From positions 1 through 33,345 of the forward strand of contig NZ_BSRG01000019.1 in NCBI RefSeq assembly GCF_040363165.1: DNA of 33,345 nt, in the 5' to 3' direction. The notes beneath the pieces were generated by a model. That model was not told where the DNA came from. It saw nothing but the letters and a program-made list of their open reading frames with translations, and made no database searches. Positions 20,453-28,638 of this stretch are shown here, piece after piece; the stretch's first letter is position 1, and each line of letters begins with the position of its first letter. The position numbers were made by a program, and so were the translations under genes. The stretch is from Thermus sp. LT1-2-5. GTDB taxonomy: Bacteria > Deinococcota > Deinococci > Deinococcales > Thermaceae.

Positions 20453-21117
20453 GCCAGGCGGAAGGGGTTGAAGTCCGTGTCCCTATCGTAGGCGTCCAGC
20501 CCCTCGGCCCGCTTCAGGAAGCCCACCACGAGGTAGGTGAAGGGGAGCATCAGGGCCTCCACCCCCACCTTGAAGGCGTAGTTGGAGAGGAAGACGGCGA
20601 GGAGCACCTCGTTTGGGAGCACGCCGTAGAAGGCCACCAGGAGGAAAAGCCCCGTGTCCAGCCCTTGGCCCACAAGGGTGGAGCTTAGGGCCCTTAGCCA
20701 GAAGAGGCGCCCTTCCGTGCGCACCTTGAGCTTGGCCAGGACGTAGGCGTTGGCGAACTCCCCGGCGAAGTAGGCGAGGAGGCTTCCGAGGACGATCCTG
20801 GGGGTGAGGCCCAGGAGGAGGCCAAAGGCCTGGGCGAAGCGGCGGCTTTCCTCGTCCGGCGGGGCGGGGAGGGCGGCCACCGCTTGGAAGGTGAGGGCGG
20901 CGAGGAGGAGGGCGAAGAACCCGGTCCAGATCACCCGGCGGCTTTTTCGGTAGCCGTAGACCTCGGTGAGGACGTCCCCGAAGATGTAGGCCAAGGGGAA
21001 GAGGAGCGTTCCACCGTCAAAGGTGAAAGGTCCCAGGACCACCAGCTTGGTGGAGGCCACGTTGGAGACCAGAAGCACCGTGGCGAAGAGGGCGGTGATA
21101 AGGTCCAGGTACCTCAT
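20449..21117 (-). CDS. YhhQ/VUT-family transporter (queuosine precursor type)
   Basis: 222 residues with about six membrane helices. Family features are the N-terminal LLVSNVASTKL, the DGGTLLFPLAYIFGDVLTEVYG signature (split as DGGTLLFPLAY and IFGDVLTEVYG) and the C-terminal DRDTDFNPF motif. E. coli YhhQ imports preQ0 and preQ1, precursors of queuosine. Here it overlaps hpt by ATGA, so it may instead, or also, bring in purine bases for the phosphoribosyltransferase; that is inference. No queuosine synthesis gene is visible nearby. Confidence 0.82.
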   Translation of the reverse strand: MRYLDLITALFATVLLVSNVASTKLVVLGPFTFDGGTLLFPLAYIFGDVLTEVYGYRKSRRVIWTGFFALLLAALTFQAVAALPAPPDEESRRFAQAFGLLLGLTPRIVLGSLLAYFAGEFANAYVLAKLKVRTEGRLFWLRALSSTLVGQGLDTGLFLLVAFYGVLPNEVLLAVFLSNYAFKVGVEALMLPFTYLVVGFLKRAEGLDAYDRDTDFNPFRLA

Positions 21118-21659
21118 TCCTCCTCCGGATGGATGGAGGTGATGAAGGGCAGGTTCCGGTCAAACTGGGCCCGGTCCAGGCCGTAGCCGTAGACGTAGGC
21201 GTCCTCTATCTCAAAGCCCAGGTAGTGGATGGGCACCTCCACCTGGCGGCGGGAGGGTTTGGAGAGGAGGGCGGCCACGCGGACAGAGGCGGGCTTGCGG
21301 GCCTCGAGGTAGTCCAGGAGGTAGGAAAGCGTCAGCCCCGTGTCCACGATGTCCTCCACCACGATCACGTCCCGGCCGTGGATGGGAAGCCTCAGGTCCT
21401 TGATGAGCTCCACCTCCCCGCTGGAGCGGTAGGCGTTGCCGTAGGAGCTGATGGAGATGAAGTCCAGGGTGAGGGGAAGGGGGATGGCCCGCACCAGGTC
21501 GGCCATGAAGATGAAGGCCCCGTTGAGCACGCAGATGAGGTGGGGGGTCTTCCCCTGGTAGTCCTGGGCGATCTGGGCTCCTAGCTCCGCCACCCGCCTG
21601 CTTATGGCCTCAGCGCTGATCTGCACGGGTCCGTTCCCCGGCGCAAACATGCCCTTCAT
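21114..21659 (-). CDS. hpt: Hypoxanthine(-guanine) phosphoribosyltransferase
   Basis: 181 residues from the ATG at 21659, the same length as the Thermus enzyme. It converts hypoxanthine or guanine plus PRPP to IMP or GMP. The PRPP motif VVEDIVDTGLT is at 100-110; the flexible-loop region ISISSYGNAYRSSGEVE and the purine-contact tail EDAYVYGYGLD are present. The start overlaps the pseudouridine synthase stop as ATGA. A much longer in-frame reading to 21959 only translates the neighbour's DNA out of frame and is rejected. Confidence 0.93.
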   Translation of the reverse strand: MKGMFAPGNGPVQISAEAISRRVAELGAQIAQDYQGKTPHLICVLNGAFIFMADLVRAIPLPLTLDFISISSYGNAYRSSGEVELIKDLRLPIHGRDVIVVEDIVDTGLTLSYLLDYLEARKPASVRVAALLSKPSRRQVEVPIHYLGFEIEDAYVYGYGLDRAQFDRNLPFITSIHPEEE

Positions 21660-22354
21660 TCTAGCCCCACCTGGCGCAAAAGCGCCTTTTCCTCCTCCGG
21701 GGAAAGCCGCCGCCACTTTCCCGGGGGGAGGTTTCCGAGCCGGATGGGCCCCACCTGCACCCGCAATAGCCGCTTCACCGGGTAGCCCACGGCCTTGAGC
21801 ATCCGGCGCACCTCCCGCTTTTTCCCCTCCGCCAAGGTGAGGAGGGCCCCTCCGGGGGCGGGGCGGCAGGCCAGGGCCTTGGCGGGGCCGTCCTCCAGCC
21901 TCACCCCTTGGAGGAGCCTCCGGCATACCCCCTCCGGCAGGGTGCCCCCCTCGGTCCAAACCCGGTAGACCTTTTGCACCCCGTGGCGGGGGTGGGTGAG
22001 GCGGAAGGTGAGCTCGCCGTCGTTGGTGAAGAGGAGGAGCCCCTCCGAGTCCCGGTCCAGGCGGCCCACGGGGTGGAGGCCGGGGATGTCCGGCACGAGC
22101 TCGTACACGGTCCTTTGCGCGTGGGGGTCCAAGCGGGTGGTGGTGTAGCCCTTAGGCTTGTGGAGGGCGAGGATCACCCGTTCGGGCAGGACTACCCGCT
22201 TGCCCGCCACCTCCACCACGTCCTCGAGGCCCACCTTCTGCCCCAGGTGGGCCACCACCCCGTTCACCCGGACAAGGCCCTCGCGGATAAGGGCTTCCGC
22301 CTTGCGGCGGCTCGCCACCCCGGCCCGGGCCAAAAACGCCTGTAGCCGCATCAT
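21656..22354 (-). CDS. Pseudouridine synthase, RsuA/RluB type
   Basis: 232 residues. An S4 RNA-binding domain (about 3-50, [19 protein letters not shown] and VRVNG) precedes the synthase domain. Catalytic Asp100 lies in GRLDRDSEGLLLFTNDG. LHKPKGY and EGKKREVRRML are also typical. RluB acts on 23S rRNA U2605 and RsuA on 16S U516 in E. coli; the length and lack of extra tail fit either, with RluB slightly preferred. It overlaps both neighbours by ATGA. Confidence 0.88.
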   Translation of the reverse strand: MMRLQAFLARAGVASRRKAEALIREGLVRVNGVVAHLGQKVGLEDVVEVAGKRVVLPERVILALHKPKGYTTTRLDPHAQRTVYELVPDIPGLHPVGRLDRDSEGLLLFTNDGELTFRLTHPRHGVQKVYRVWTEGGTLPEGVCRRLLQGVRLEDGPAKALACRPAPGGALLTLAEGKKREVRRMLKAVGYPVKRLLRVQVGPIRLGNLPPGKWRRLSPEEEKALLRQVGLE

Positions 22355-23139
22355 GGGAAGTGGGGTTCCCGCTTTTCCTGTAGGGCTCTTAGCCCCTCTT
22401 CCAGCTCCTTTCCGCCAAACCCCAAAAACTCCAAGGCCAAGGAGAGCTCAAAGTGGGGGAGGAAGGTGCGGAGCCAGTGGTTGAGGGCCCGCTTGGTGTG
22501 GCTTAGGGCCTCCTTCGGGCCCTGGGCGAGGCGTCTGGCCACCTCCAAGGCCTTGGCGTAGACCGCTTCGTCCTCCACCGCCAGGGCCACCAGGCCCAGC
22601 CGCTCCGCCTCCTCCCCGGTGAGGGGCTCGTTGAGGAGAAGGTGGTACTTGGCCTTGGCCAAGCCCACCAAGAGGGGCCAAAGGAGCACCGCATGGTCCC
22701 CCGCCGCCACCCCTAGGCGGAGGTGCCCGTCCAATAGCCTCGCCCTCTTGCCCACCACGGCAACGTCCGCCGCCAGGGCCAAGGCCAGCCCCGCCCCCAC
22801 CGCCACCTTCTCCACCGCCGCCACCACGGGCCTGGGGAAGTTGAGGGGCCCTAAGACCAAATCCCGCGCCTCCTCCAGGACCCGCATCAGGGCCTCGGGG
22901 GAGGCGCGCATCTCCTCGATGAGGGCGAAGGAGCCCCCGGCGGAGAAGACCCCGCCTTCTCCCCGCACCAAAACGGCGCGCACCCCGGGAAGGTCCTCGA
23001 GGTCCCGCCACACCCGGGAAAGGGCCCGGTGCAGGGGAGGGTCCATGGCGTTGAGCTTCTCCCCCCGGAAGGCGATTTCCAGCACCCCGGGCCTGGGCCA
23101 GGCGAAGCGGAGGGATGGGTAGCGCTCGGCCAAGTCCAT
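22351..23139 (-). CDS. Crotonase-fold enoyl-CoA hydratase/isomerase-like protein
   Basis: 262 residues, normal crotonase length. The oxyanion-hole region [14 protein letters not shown] (about 64-77) and the [24 protein letters not shown] core are present. The two glutamates used by classical hydratases are not at their usual places: the GGGxEL-type Glu is replaced in VGAGLALAL, and the second region reads [18 protein letters not shown], with Asp-His instead. This variant occurs in some annotated enoyl-CoA hydratases, so the reaction may differ. It is the first gene of the six-gene run. A weak AAGAAT lies 6 nt before the ATG. Confidence 0.8.
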   Translation of the reverse strand: MDLAERYPSLRFAWPRPGVLEIAFRGEKLNAMDPPLHRALSRVWRDLEDLPGVRAVLVRGEGGVFSAGGSFALIEEMRASPEALMRVLEEARDLVLGPLNFPRPVVAAVEKVAVGAGLALALAADVAVVGKRARLLDGHLRLGVAAGDHAVLLWPLLVGLAKAKYHLLLNEPLTGEEAERLGLVALAVEDEAVYAKALEVARRLAQGPKEALSHTKRALNHWLRTFLPHFELSLALEFLGFGGKELEEGLRALQEKREPHFP

Positions 23140-23166
23140 ACGTCCATTCTTCCCGCCCTTTTCCGG

Positions 23167-23175
23167 TGATACAAT
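23167..23175 (+). promoter_or_regulatory. Extended -10 promoter of truB operon
   Basis: TGATACAAT is a full extended -10. The truB ATG follows after 9 nt, leaving a leader of only a few bases. Confidence 0.6.
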
Positions 23176-23184
23176 CCCCTAGGC

Positions 23185-24123
23185 ATGGCCCTCTACGCGG
23201 TGGACAAGCCCCTCCACCTCACCTCGCACGATGCGGTGGAGGAGGCGAGAAAACGCCTGGGCACCCGCCGGGTGGGGCACACCGGCACCCTGGATCCCTT
23301 GGCCACCGGGCTTTTGCTCTTGGTATCCGACGAGAGCACCAAGCTCGTGCCCTTCCTTTCGGGGGAGGACAAGGAATACATCGCCTGGGTTTCCTTCGGG
23401 GCCACCACGCCTACCCTGGATGCGGAAGGCCCCGTGAGCGAGGAGGCGCCGGTGCGCCTTGACCGCAAGGACCTGGAAAGCGTCCTCCCCTCCTTCTTGG
23501 CCATGAAGGAGCAGGTGCCGCCCCTTTACTCCGCCATCAAGGTGGGGGGCAAGCGGGCCTACGAGGCGGCCCGGGAAGGAAAGCCCCTGGAGCTTGGCCC
23601 GAGGCCGGTGCGCTATGTGGAGGTGGAGCTCCTGGCCTTTGACCCTGAGCCCATCCCCCACCCCATCGCTCCCTCGGCCAAGGGGTGGCGCTTGGCGGAA
23701 AAGAACGGGCGCAAGGTAGAGCTCCCCAAGCCCCTCGGGGCCTACCCCACCGCAGTCATCCGCCTGGTGGTGGGGCCTGGCACCTACGTGCGGGCCTTCG
23801 CCCGGGACCTGGGGGAAAAACTCAAGACCAAGGCCTTCCTCTCGGGGCTCGTGCGCACCCGCATCGGCAAGGTGGGCCTGGAGCGGGCGGTGAGGCTTTC
23901 CGAGCTTTCCCCCGACAAGGCCATCCCCGAGGTGGACGTCCTGCCCTTCCCGGTGGTGGAGCTTTCCCACACCGAGGCCCGGCGGGTCTTGGAAGGGGTG
24001 CCCCTCCCCATCCCCGCCTTGGGCTACGTGACCCTGGTAGACTCCCGCAGGCGGCTTCTGGCCATCGCGGAGGGCGACGGCTTCAAGCTTAAGATCAAAC
24101 GGGTGTTCGTAAAGGAGGCGTGA
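23185..24123 (+). CDS. truB: tRNA pseudouridine-55 synthase
   Basis: 312 residues. TruB makes pseudouridine 55 in the T arm of tRNAs. The N-terminus [15 protein letters not shown] and the catalytic motif [12 protein letters not shown] (31-42, Asp37) are standard. [20 protein letters not shown] and the thumb-region [18 protein letters not shown] follow. A C-terminal PUA-like domain (about 245-312) ends in [13 protein letters not shown]. alanine dehydrogenase starts 1 nt after its stop, so both share a transcript. Confidence 0.94.
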   Translation: MALYAVDKPLHLTSHDAVEEARKRLGTRRVGHTGTLDPLATGLLLLVSDESTKLVPFLSGEDKEYIAWVSFGATTPTLDAEGPVSEEAPVRLDRKDLESVLPSFLAMKEQVPPLYSAIKVGGKRAYEAAREGKPLELGPRPVRYVEVELLAFDPEPIPHPIAPSAKGWRLAEKNGRKVELPKPLGAYPTAVIRLVVGPGTYVRAFARDLGEKLKTKAFLSGLVRTRIGKVGLERAVRLSELSPDKAIPEVDVLPFPVVELSHTEARRVLEGVPLPIPALGYVTLVDSRRRLLAIAEGDGFKLKIKRVFVKEA

Positions 24124-24124
24124 G

Positions 24125-25234
24125 ATGACCATCGGCGTACCCAAGGAGATCAAGACCCTGGAAAACCGCGTGGCCCTGACCCCTGGCGGGGCGGAGAGCC
24201 TGGTGAAGCGGGGGCACACCGTCTTGGTGGAGCGGGGAGCGGGGGTGGGCTCGGGCCTATCCGACGCCGAGTACGAGCGGGCCGGAGCCCATCTGGTGAG
24301 CCGCGAGGAGGCGTGGAAGGCGGAGATGGTGGTGAAGGTGAAAGAGCCCCTTCCCGAAGAGTACCCCTTTTTGCGGGAAGGGCTCATCCTCTTCACCTAC
24401 CTGCACCTGGCGGCGGACCGCACCCTCACCGAGGCCATGCTCCATAGCGGGGTCACGGGCATCGCCTACGAAACGGTCCAGCTTCCCGATGGCTCCTTGC
24501 CCCTCTTGGTTCCCATGAGCGAGGTGGCGGGGCGCATGGCCCCCCAGGTGGGGGCCCAGTTCCTGGAGAAGCCCCACGGGGGGCGGGGGGTGCTTTTGGG
24601 CGGGGTGCCGGGGGTGGCCCCGGCCAGCGTGGTCATCCTGGGGGGCGGCACCGTGGGCACCAACGCCGCCAAGATCGCCTTGGGCATGGGAGCCCAGGTG
24701 ACCATCCTGGACGTGAACCACAAGCGCCTGCAGTACCTGGACGATGTCTTCGGGGGGCGGGTGGTGACCCTTACCGCCACTGAGGCCAACATCAAGAAGA
24801 GCATCCAGCACGCCGACCTCCTCATCGGGGCGGTCTTGGTGCCGGGGGCCAAGGCGCCCAAACTGGTCACCCGGGACATGCTCCCCTTGATGAAGGAGGG
24901 CTCGGTCATCGTGGACGTGGCCGTGGACCAGGGAGGGTGCGTGGAGACCATCCGCCCCACCACCCACGCCGAGCCCACCTACGTGGTGGACGGGGTGGTG
25001 CACTACGGGGTGGCCAACATGCCGGGGGCGGTGCCCCGCACCTCCACCTTCGCCCTCACCAACCAGACCCTGCCCTACGTGCTTAAGCTGGCGGAGAAGG
25101 GCTTGGAGGCCCTTCTGGAAGACGGGGCCCTCCTCAAGGGGCTCAACACCCACAAGGGCCTCCTCACCCACCCAGGGGTGGCGGAGGCCTTTGGCCTACC
25201 CTATACGCCTCCTGAGGAGGCCTTAAGGAGGTAG
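24125..25234 (+). CDS. ald: Alanine dehydrogenase
   Basis: 369 residues. It interconverts alanine with pyruvate and ammonia using NAD(H). The N-terminus [20 protein letters not shown] (1-20), active-site KVKEP (71-75) and TYLHLAA with His94 are clear, with the NAD loop [10 protein letters not shown] at 173-182. VDQGGCVE and [15 protein letters not shown] match the alanine dehydrogenase/PNT family signature. It sits 1 nt after truB and 1 nt before the Asp23-family gene. Confidence 0.95.
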   Translation: MTIGVPKEIKTLENRVALTPGGAESLVKRGHTVLVERGAGVGSGLSDAEYERAGAHLVSREEAWKAEMVVKVKEPLPEEYPFLREGLILFTYLHLAADRTLTEAMLHSGVTGIAYETVQLPDGSLPLLVPMSEVAGRMAPQVGAQFLEKPHGGRGVLLGGVPGVAPASVVILGGGTVGTNAAKIALGMGAQVTILDVNHKRLQYLDDVFGGRVVTLTATEANIKKSIQHADLLIGAVLVPGAKAPKLVTRDMLPLMKEGSVIVDVAVDQGGCVETIRPTTHAEPTYVVDGVVHYGVANMPGAVPRTSTFALTNQTLPYVLKLAEKGLEALLEDGALLKGLNTHKGLLTHPGVAEAFGLPYTPPEEALRR

Positions 25235-25235
25235 C

Positions 25236-25577
25236 GTGCAAGGGCGTGTCACGGTCACGGAAAGCGCCTTGGCCGCCCTCTTGGCCCTGGCGGCCCACGA
25301 GGTGCCGGGGGTGGTGGGCATGGCCCCGGCGGGCTTGAAGGAACAGGTGGTGCGCATCCTAGGGCGGCAGGAGGCCAGTGAGGGGGTGGTGGTGCGCCCG
25401 GACCCGGCGAACCCGGGGAAGTACACCGCCGACTTCTACGTGGTGGTGGCCTTGGGGGCCCGCATCCCCACGGTGGTGGAGTCCTTGGCGGAACGGGTGG
25501 CCTTCGCCGCCAAGCGCCTGGCGGGGGTGGAGCTTTCCCAGGTGCGGGTGCACGTGGTGGGGGTGGGGCGTGCCTAG
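25236..25577 (+). CDS. Asp23/Gls24-family protein
   Basis: 113 residues. The family signature is present: a first helix after ESALAALLALAAHEVPGVVGM, then the YTADFYVVVALGARIPTVVESL strand-helix segment (split as YTADFYVVVALGA and RIPTVVESL) and a C-terminal LSQVRVHVVGV strand. These small proteins are often encoded beside fakA-like kinases, as here. The start is GTG at 25236, with AGGAGG overlapping the end of ald. The stop overlaps the next start by 8 bases in another frame. Confidence 0.82.
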   Translation: MQGRVTVTESALAALLALAAHEVPGVVGMAPAGLKEQVVRILGRQEASEGVVVRPDPANPGKYTADFYVVVALGARIPTVVESLAERVAFAAKRLAGVELSQVRVHVVGVGRA

Positions 25578-27135
25578 CTGGACGCCCAAGGAGTTGGCCG
25601 AGGCCTTCCGCTACGCCACGGATTGGTTCCAGGTGTACGTGGAAGAGCTCAACGCCCTCAACGTCTACCCGGTGCCCGACGGGGACACGGGCACCAACAT
25701 GCACCTCACCCTGCAGTCGGCCCGGCGGGAGCTGGACCTGGCGGACACCACCAAGATGGCTGAAGTGGCCCGGGCCATCGCCTACGGGAGCCTGCTAGGG
25801 GCCCGGGGGAATAGCGGGGTGATCCTTTCCCAGATCCTGAAGGGCTTTACCGAGGCCATCCGGAAGAAAGAGGTCTTGGACCCCCCCACCCTGGTGGAAG
25901 CCTTGCGCCTGGGAGCGGAAACGGGCTACAAGGCGGTGATGAAGCCGGTGGAGGGCACCATCCTCACCGTGGCCCGGGCGGCGGGGGAGGGGGCTAGGGG
26001 GGAGACCCTCGAGGCGGTCTTGGCCTCCGCCCTGGAGGCGGCCCAGGAGGCTTTGGCCCGCACCCCGGAGCTCCTTCCCGTGCTCAAGCAGGCGGGGGTG
26101 GTGGACGCCGGCGGGGCAGGGTACGTGCGCTTCTTGGAGGGCATTCGGGGCTATGCCCTCAAGCTTCCCCTCCCCGAGCCTCCTAAGGTGGAGCGCTACG
26201 CCCAGACCGCCTTTGCCACCGAGGAGTTCGGCTACTGCACCGAGTTCCTCATGGAAGGGGTGGAGGTGCCCATAGAGAGGATCCGGGAGGCGGTGGCTCC
26301 CTTTGGGGACTCTTTGCTGGTGGTGGGGGCGGAGGGGTACGTGAAGGGGCACATCCACACGGACGACCCCGACGGCCTCTTGGCCACCGTGGCCCGCTTT
26401 GGCCGCATGGTGCGGACCAAGGTGGAGGACATGACCGAGCAGCACACGGAGATCCTGGCCATGGCCGGGGCGGCGGAGGTGCCCCCGCCTCCCACAGGCC
26501 TGGTGGCCGTGGCCTTGGGCCACGGGGTGGCCCGGGTCTTCCGCAGCCTGGGGGCCCGGGTGGTGGCCGGGGGGCAGACGCAAAACCCCAGCGTGGAAGA
26601 CCTTCTTTCTGCCATAAAGAGCGTCCCGAGCCCCAAGGTGATCCTCTTGCCCAACAACCCCAACGTGTTCCTGGCGGCGGAGGAGGCGGCCAGGCTGGCC
26701 AAAGAGGCGGGCAAGGAGGTGTACGTCCTAAAGACCCGCACCCTGGGCCAGGGTTTGGCGGCGGCGGTGCGCTACCTGCCCGAGGCGGAGCCCGAGGAGC
26801 TCCTTCCCGAGATGGAGGAGGCGGCCAAGGGGGCGGTGACCCTGGAGGTTACCTGGGCCAGCCGGGATGCGGAGGTGGACGGGATTAAGGTCCTGAAGGA
26901 CAAGCCCATCGGCCTCCTGGACGGAAAGCTCGTCTTGGTGGGGGAAACGCCGGAAGAGGTCTTGGAGGGCCTGGCACGCCTGGCCAAGGAGGGGAAGGAG
27001 GTTCTCACCCTCTTCCTGGGCCCCAACACCCCCAAGGAGAAGGCGGAGGCGGTGGCCGCCCGCTTCCCCGAGCTGGCGGTGGAGCTCTTGCCGGGGGGGC
27101 CAGACCTGTACGCCTACCTGGGAGTTTTGGAGTAG
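25570..27135 (+). CDS. FakA-like DAK2/DhaL-domain kinase
   Basis: 521 residues from GTG at 25570. The DhaL nucleotide-binding domain shows NVYPVPDGDTGTNM (31-44) and GARGNSGVILSQIL (77-90). The middle region has FATEEFGYCTEFLM and VKGHIHTDDP, and the C-terminal domain includes ILLPNNPNVFLAAEEAA, all typical of FakA. FakA phosphorylates fatty acids held by a FakB (DegV) carrier; no fakB is in the window. A longer frame from 25378 overlaps most of the Asp23 gene and is rejected. Confidence 0.88.
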   Translation: MPSWTPKELAEAFRYATDWFQVYVEELNALNVYPVPDGDTGTNMHLTLQSARRELDLADTTKMAEVARAIAYGSLLGARGNSGVILSQILKGFTEAIRKKEVLDPPTLVEALRLGAETGYKAVMKPVEGTILTVARAAGEGARGETLEAVLASALEAAQEALARTPELLPVLKQAGVVDAGGAGYVRFLEGIRGYALKLPLPEPPKVERYAQTAFATEEFGYCTEFLMEGVEVPIERIREAVAPFGDSLLVVGAEGYVKGHIHTDDPDGLLATVARFGRMVRTKVEDMTEQHTEILAMAGAAEVPPPPTGLVAVALGHGVARVFRSLGARVVAGGQTQNPSVEDLLSAIKSVPSPKVILLPNNPNVFLAAEEAARLAKEAGKEVYVLKTRTLGQGLAAAVRYLPEAEPEELLPEMEEAAKGAVTLEVTWASRDAEVDGIKVLKDKPIGLLDGKLVLVGETPEEVLEGLARLAKEGKEVLTLFLGPNTPKEKAEAVAARFPELAVELLPGGPDLYAYLGVLE

Positions 27136-27151
27136 CTAAAGAAATACTAAG

Positions 27152-27194
27152 CCTTTCCCCCTCCCCTGGGGGTACCCTGAGGGGAAAGGGGGTT
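27152..27194 (+). terminator. Hairpin and T-run between fakA-like gene and lipoprotein
   Basis: CCTTTCCCC (27152-27160) pairs perfectly with GGGGAAAGG (27181-27189), then GGGTTTT follows. Three Gs separate the stem from the T-run, so efficiency is uncertain. It lies directly against the next ATG, and the same purine-rich stretch could serve as that gene's ribosome site. Confidence 0.45.
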
Positions 27195-27196
27195 TT

Positions 27197-27995
27197 ATGT
27201 GGCGCTTGGGTTTTGCGTTGCTTTTGCTTGGGGCCTTAGCGGGGTGTGGCCTCGAGGGCACGCCCCCGCCGAGCGGGGATCTGCCGGTGGGGGGCTACGC
27301 CATCGCCGATCTTCCGGCGGCCCAGGAAAGTGGGGGCCAGGTTCAGCCGGGGGTGAGTGGTGTACCGCATCGCGCCCCAGGCGGATGCCGCCATCCAGGT
27401 GGCGGCGGTTTCCTCCACCTTGGAGCTTAGGGCGAGGCTCCGCCTCGTCCTCTTGGACGCCCGGGGGGTGGTGCAGGCGGTGAGCGTGGCCCGGAACTGG
27501 TTCGCCAACTCCTCTGCCCCTGCCCCCTTGGCCCTCTCTCCCCAGATCACCTTAGACCCCGGCTACCGCCTGAACTTCAAGGGGGTGGCGGGGGAAAGCT
27601 ATTACCTGCGGGTGGAAAACTACGCCCTAAGCCAAGACCGGGTTACCCTGTACGCCGAGCCCTTCACGCCCAACCCTGCGGGGCGAGGGGAAGCCTTTTC
27701 CTCGGGAAGCAAAACCGGGGCTATAGAGTTCGTGGGCGAGTTTGACCGCTATGACGCGTCCGGTGCCGCCGGCTACCTGCGCTTTACCTACGCCGGCCCT
27801 TTAGACCTGGTGGCCCTCCTTTACAACGGCCCTGGGGACGCTTATCCGCGGACGTTAGACCCGGTGGTGAACTGCGCTCCCGTTTCCCCTGCCACCTTCC
27901 TGGTGGTGCGGGACCGGGGCCTGGCCCGGGCGGGGTTTGACGAGGTGGGAAGCGGACGGTACATCTTGGAGTTTTCCAACGATCCCTGCCCTTAA
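27197..27995 (+). pseudogene. Lipoprotein with PPC-like domain, frameshifted
   Basis: The ATG at 27197, after GGGGAAAGGGGG, opens a clear lipoprotein signal ending in LAGC, and reads on to QPGVSG. After about 27357 this frame degenerates into Pro/Gly/His-rich shadow sequence and stops at 27430. The frame one base ahead is blocked by TGA at 27354 but then reads YRIAPQADAAIQVAAVSS and a plausible beta-rich domain to 27995. One extra base (or two missing) between 27357 and about 27365 would join the two as GVSG-YRIAP. The second part resembles PPC (pre-peptidase C-terminal) domains, with RLRLVLLDARG and GESYYLRVENY. A sequencing error cannot be excluded. Confidence 0.6.
27357..27995 (+). CDS. 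Open C-terminal portion of the frameshifted lipoprotein
   Basis: 212 codons from a GTG with no good ribosome site and no signal peptide of its own. It is most likely the body of the protein whose export signal lies in the other frame at 27197. The fold appears all-beta; a Cys pair occurs near the C-terminus (NCAP and NDPCP). An automatic annotation would probably list it as a separate hypothetical gene. Confidence 0.5.
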   Translation: MVYRIAPQADAAIQVAAVSSTLELRARLRLVLLDARGVVQAVSVARNWFANSSAPAPLALSPQITLDPGYRLNFKGVAGESYYLRVENYALSQDRVTLYAEPFTPNPAGRGEAFSSGSKTGAIEFVGEFDRYDASGAAGYLRFTYAGPLDLVALLYNGPGDAYPRTLDPVVNCAPVSPATFLVVRDRGLARAGFDEVGSGRYILEFSNDPCP

Positions 27996-28190
27996 GCTCT
28001 TTGAGGGAGATGAGTTTAGGCTAAAAACACTTAAGTGAATTCTCATGCTATCTCACCGAACGAGCTCCCTGTTCAGCGGGCTTTTTAAGCCATTGTAATC
28101 ATTGCAAAAATGACCGGGGCGGGTTCCATGAGGGGAGGCCCTCATGGTTCTCAGTTTCCTCCAGGCTTTGTCCGCATACTTGGGGGCGCT
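27996..28190 (+). other. AT-richer intergenic region
   Basis: This 195-bp gap has lower G+C than its surroundings. It holds a 10-bp palindrome CACTTAAGTG (28028-28037), a weak terminator hairpin at 28063-28086 and a near-repeat CATTGTAAT/CATTGCAAA around 28092-28110. A CATACT (28175-28180) 10 nt before the next ATG may be its -10. No convincing gene was found. Confidence 0.5.
28063..28086 (+). terminator. Weak intrinsic terminator
   Basis: AGC(T)CC pairs with GGGCT (28078-28082) with one bulged T, then TTTTT is reached at once. It probably ends transcription from the lipoprotein gene. Confidence 0.45.
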
Positions 28191-28616
28191 ATGCGGGGTT
28201 TCCTGCTCTTGCTCCTCTTCGCCCTCGCCGTTGCGGGGGGTTTCGCTCAGAAGGCCCAAAAAGTCATGGTCCTCCAGGCCACGGCCTACACTTCCAGCGT
28301 CCGGGAAACCGACGCCACCCCCTTTGTCACCGCCACGGGGATGCGCACCCGGCTTGGGGTCCTGGCCGTAAGCCGGGACCTCTTAAAGGTGCTTCCCTAC
28401 GGCACGAAGGTGCGCCTTCGCGACCTGGGGAGCGTGTACGGGCGGGGCAAGGGCCAGTTCGACTACCTCTTCCAAGGCCGCATCTTCGTGGTGGCGGACG
28501 TGATGCACCCCAGGATGCGGGAGAAGGTGGACGTCTGGCTCCCCGACCGGGCCACGGCGGTGCGTTTTGGCCGCCGCTTGGTGGAGCTCGTGGTGGTGGA
28601 ATACCCGCGGCGCTAG
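28191..28616 (+). CDS. Secreted 3D-domain protein
   Basis: 141 residues from the ATG at 28191. The signal peptide is MRGFLLLLLFALAVAGGFA, with cleavage near Ala19-Gln20. The rest is a 3D (Asp-Asp-Asp) domain related to the RlpA/MltA double-psi beta barrel: LQATAYTSS, TATGMRTRLGVLAVSRDLL, PYGTKVRLRDLG, RIFVVADVMHPRMREKVDVW and ATAVRFGRRLVELVVVE. Such proteins act on or bind cell-wall material, usually as lytic transglycosylase-like domains. An in-frame start at 28110 would put 27 non-hydrophobic residues before the signal peptide and is rejected. Confidence 0.78.
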   Translation: MRGFLLLLLFALAVAGGFAQKAQKVMVLQATAYTSSVRETDATPFVTATGMRTRLGVLAVSRDLLKVLPYGTKVRLRDLGSVYGRGKGQFDYLFQGRIFVVADVMHPRMREKVDVWLPDRATAVRFGRRLVELVVVEYPRR

Positions 28617-28626
28617 GAACCCTCGG

Positions 28627-28632
28627 TATCCT
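28627..28632 (+). promoter_or_regulatory. -10 element for a leaderless start at 28639
   Basis: TATCCT is followed by a 6-nt gap (GGTTTC) and the GTG start. There is no ribosome site in the gap. Confidence 0.5.
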
Positions 28633-28638
28633 GGTTTC

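Noticed and set aside
21660..21959. 100-residue N-terminal extension of HPRT
   Set aside because: It is an out-of-frame reading of the pseudouridine synthase gene; the ATGA junction gives the family's normal length.
23179..24396. Long minus-strand ORF of 405 codons opposite truB
   Set aside because: It mirrors truB, has Gly/His/Pro-rich shadow composition, no family motifs and no ribosome site.
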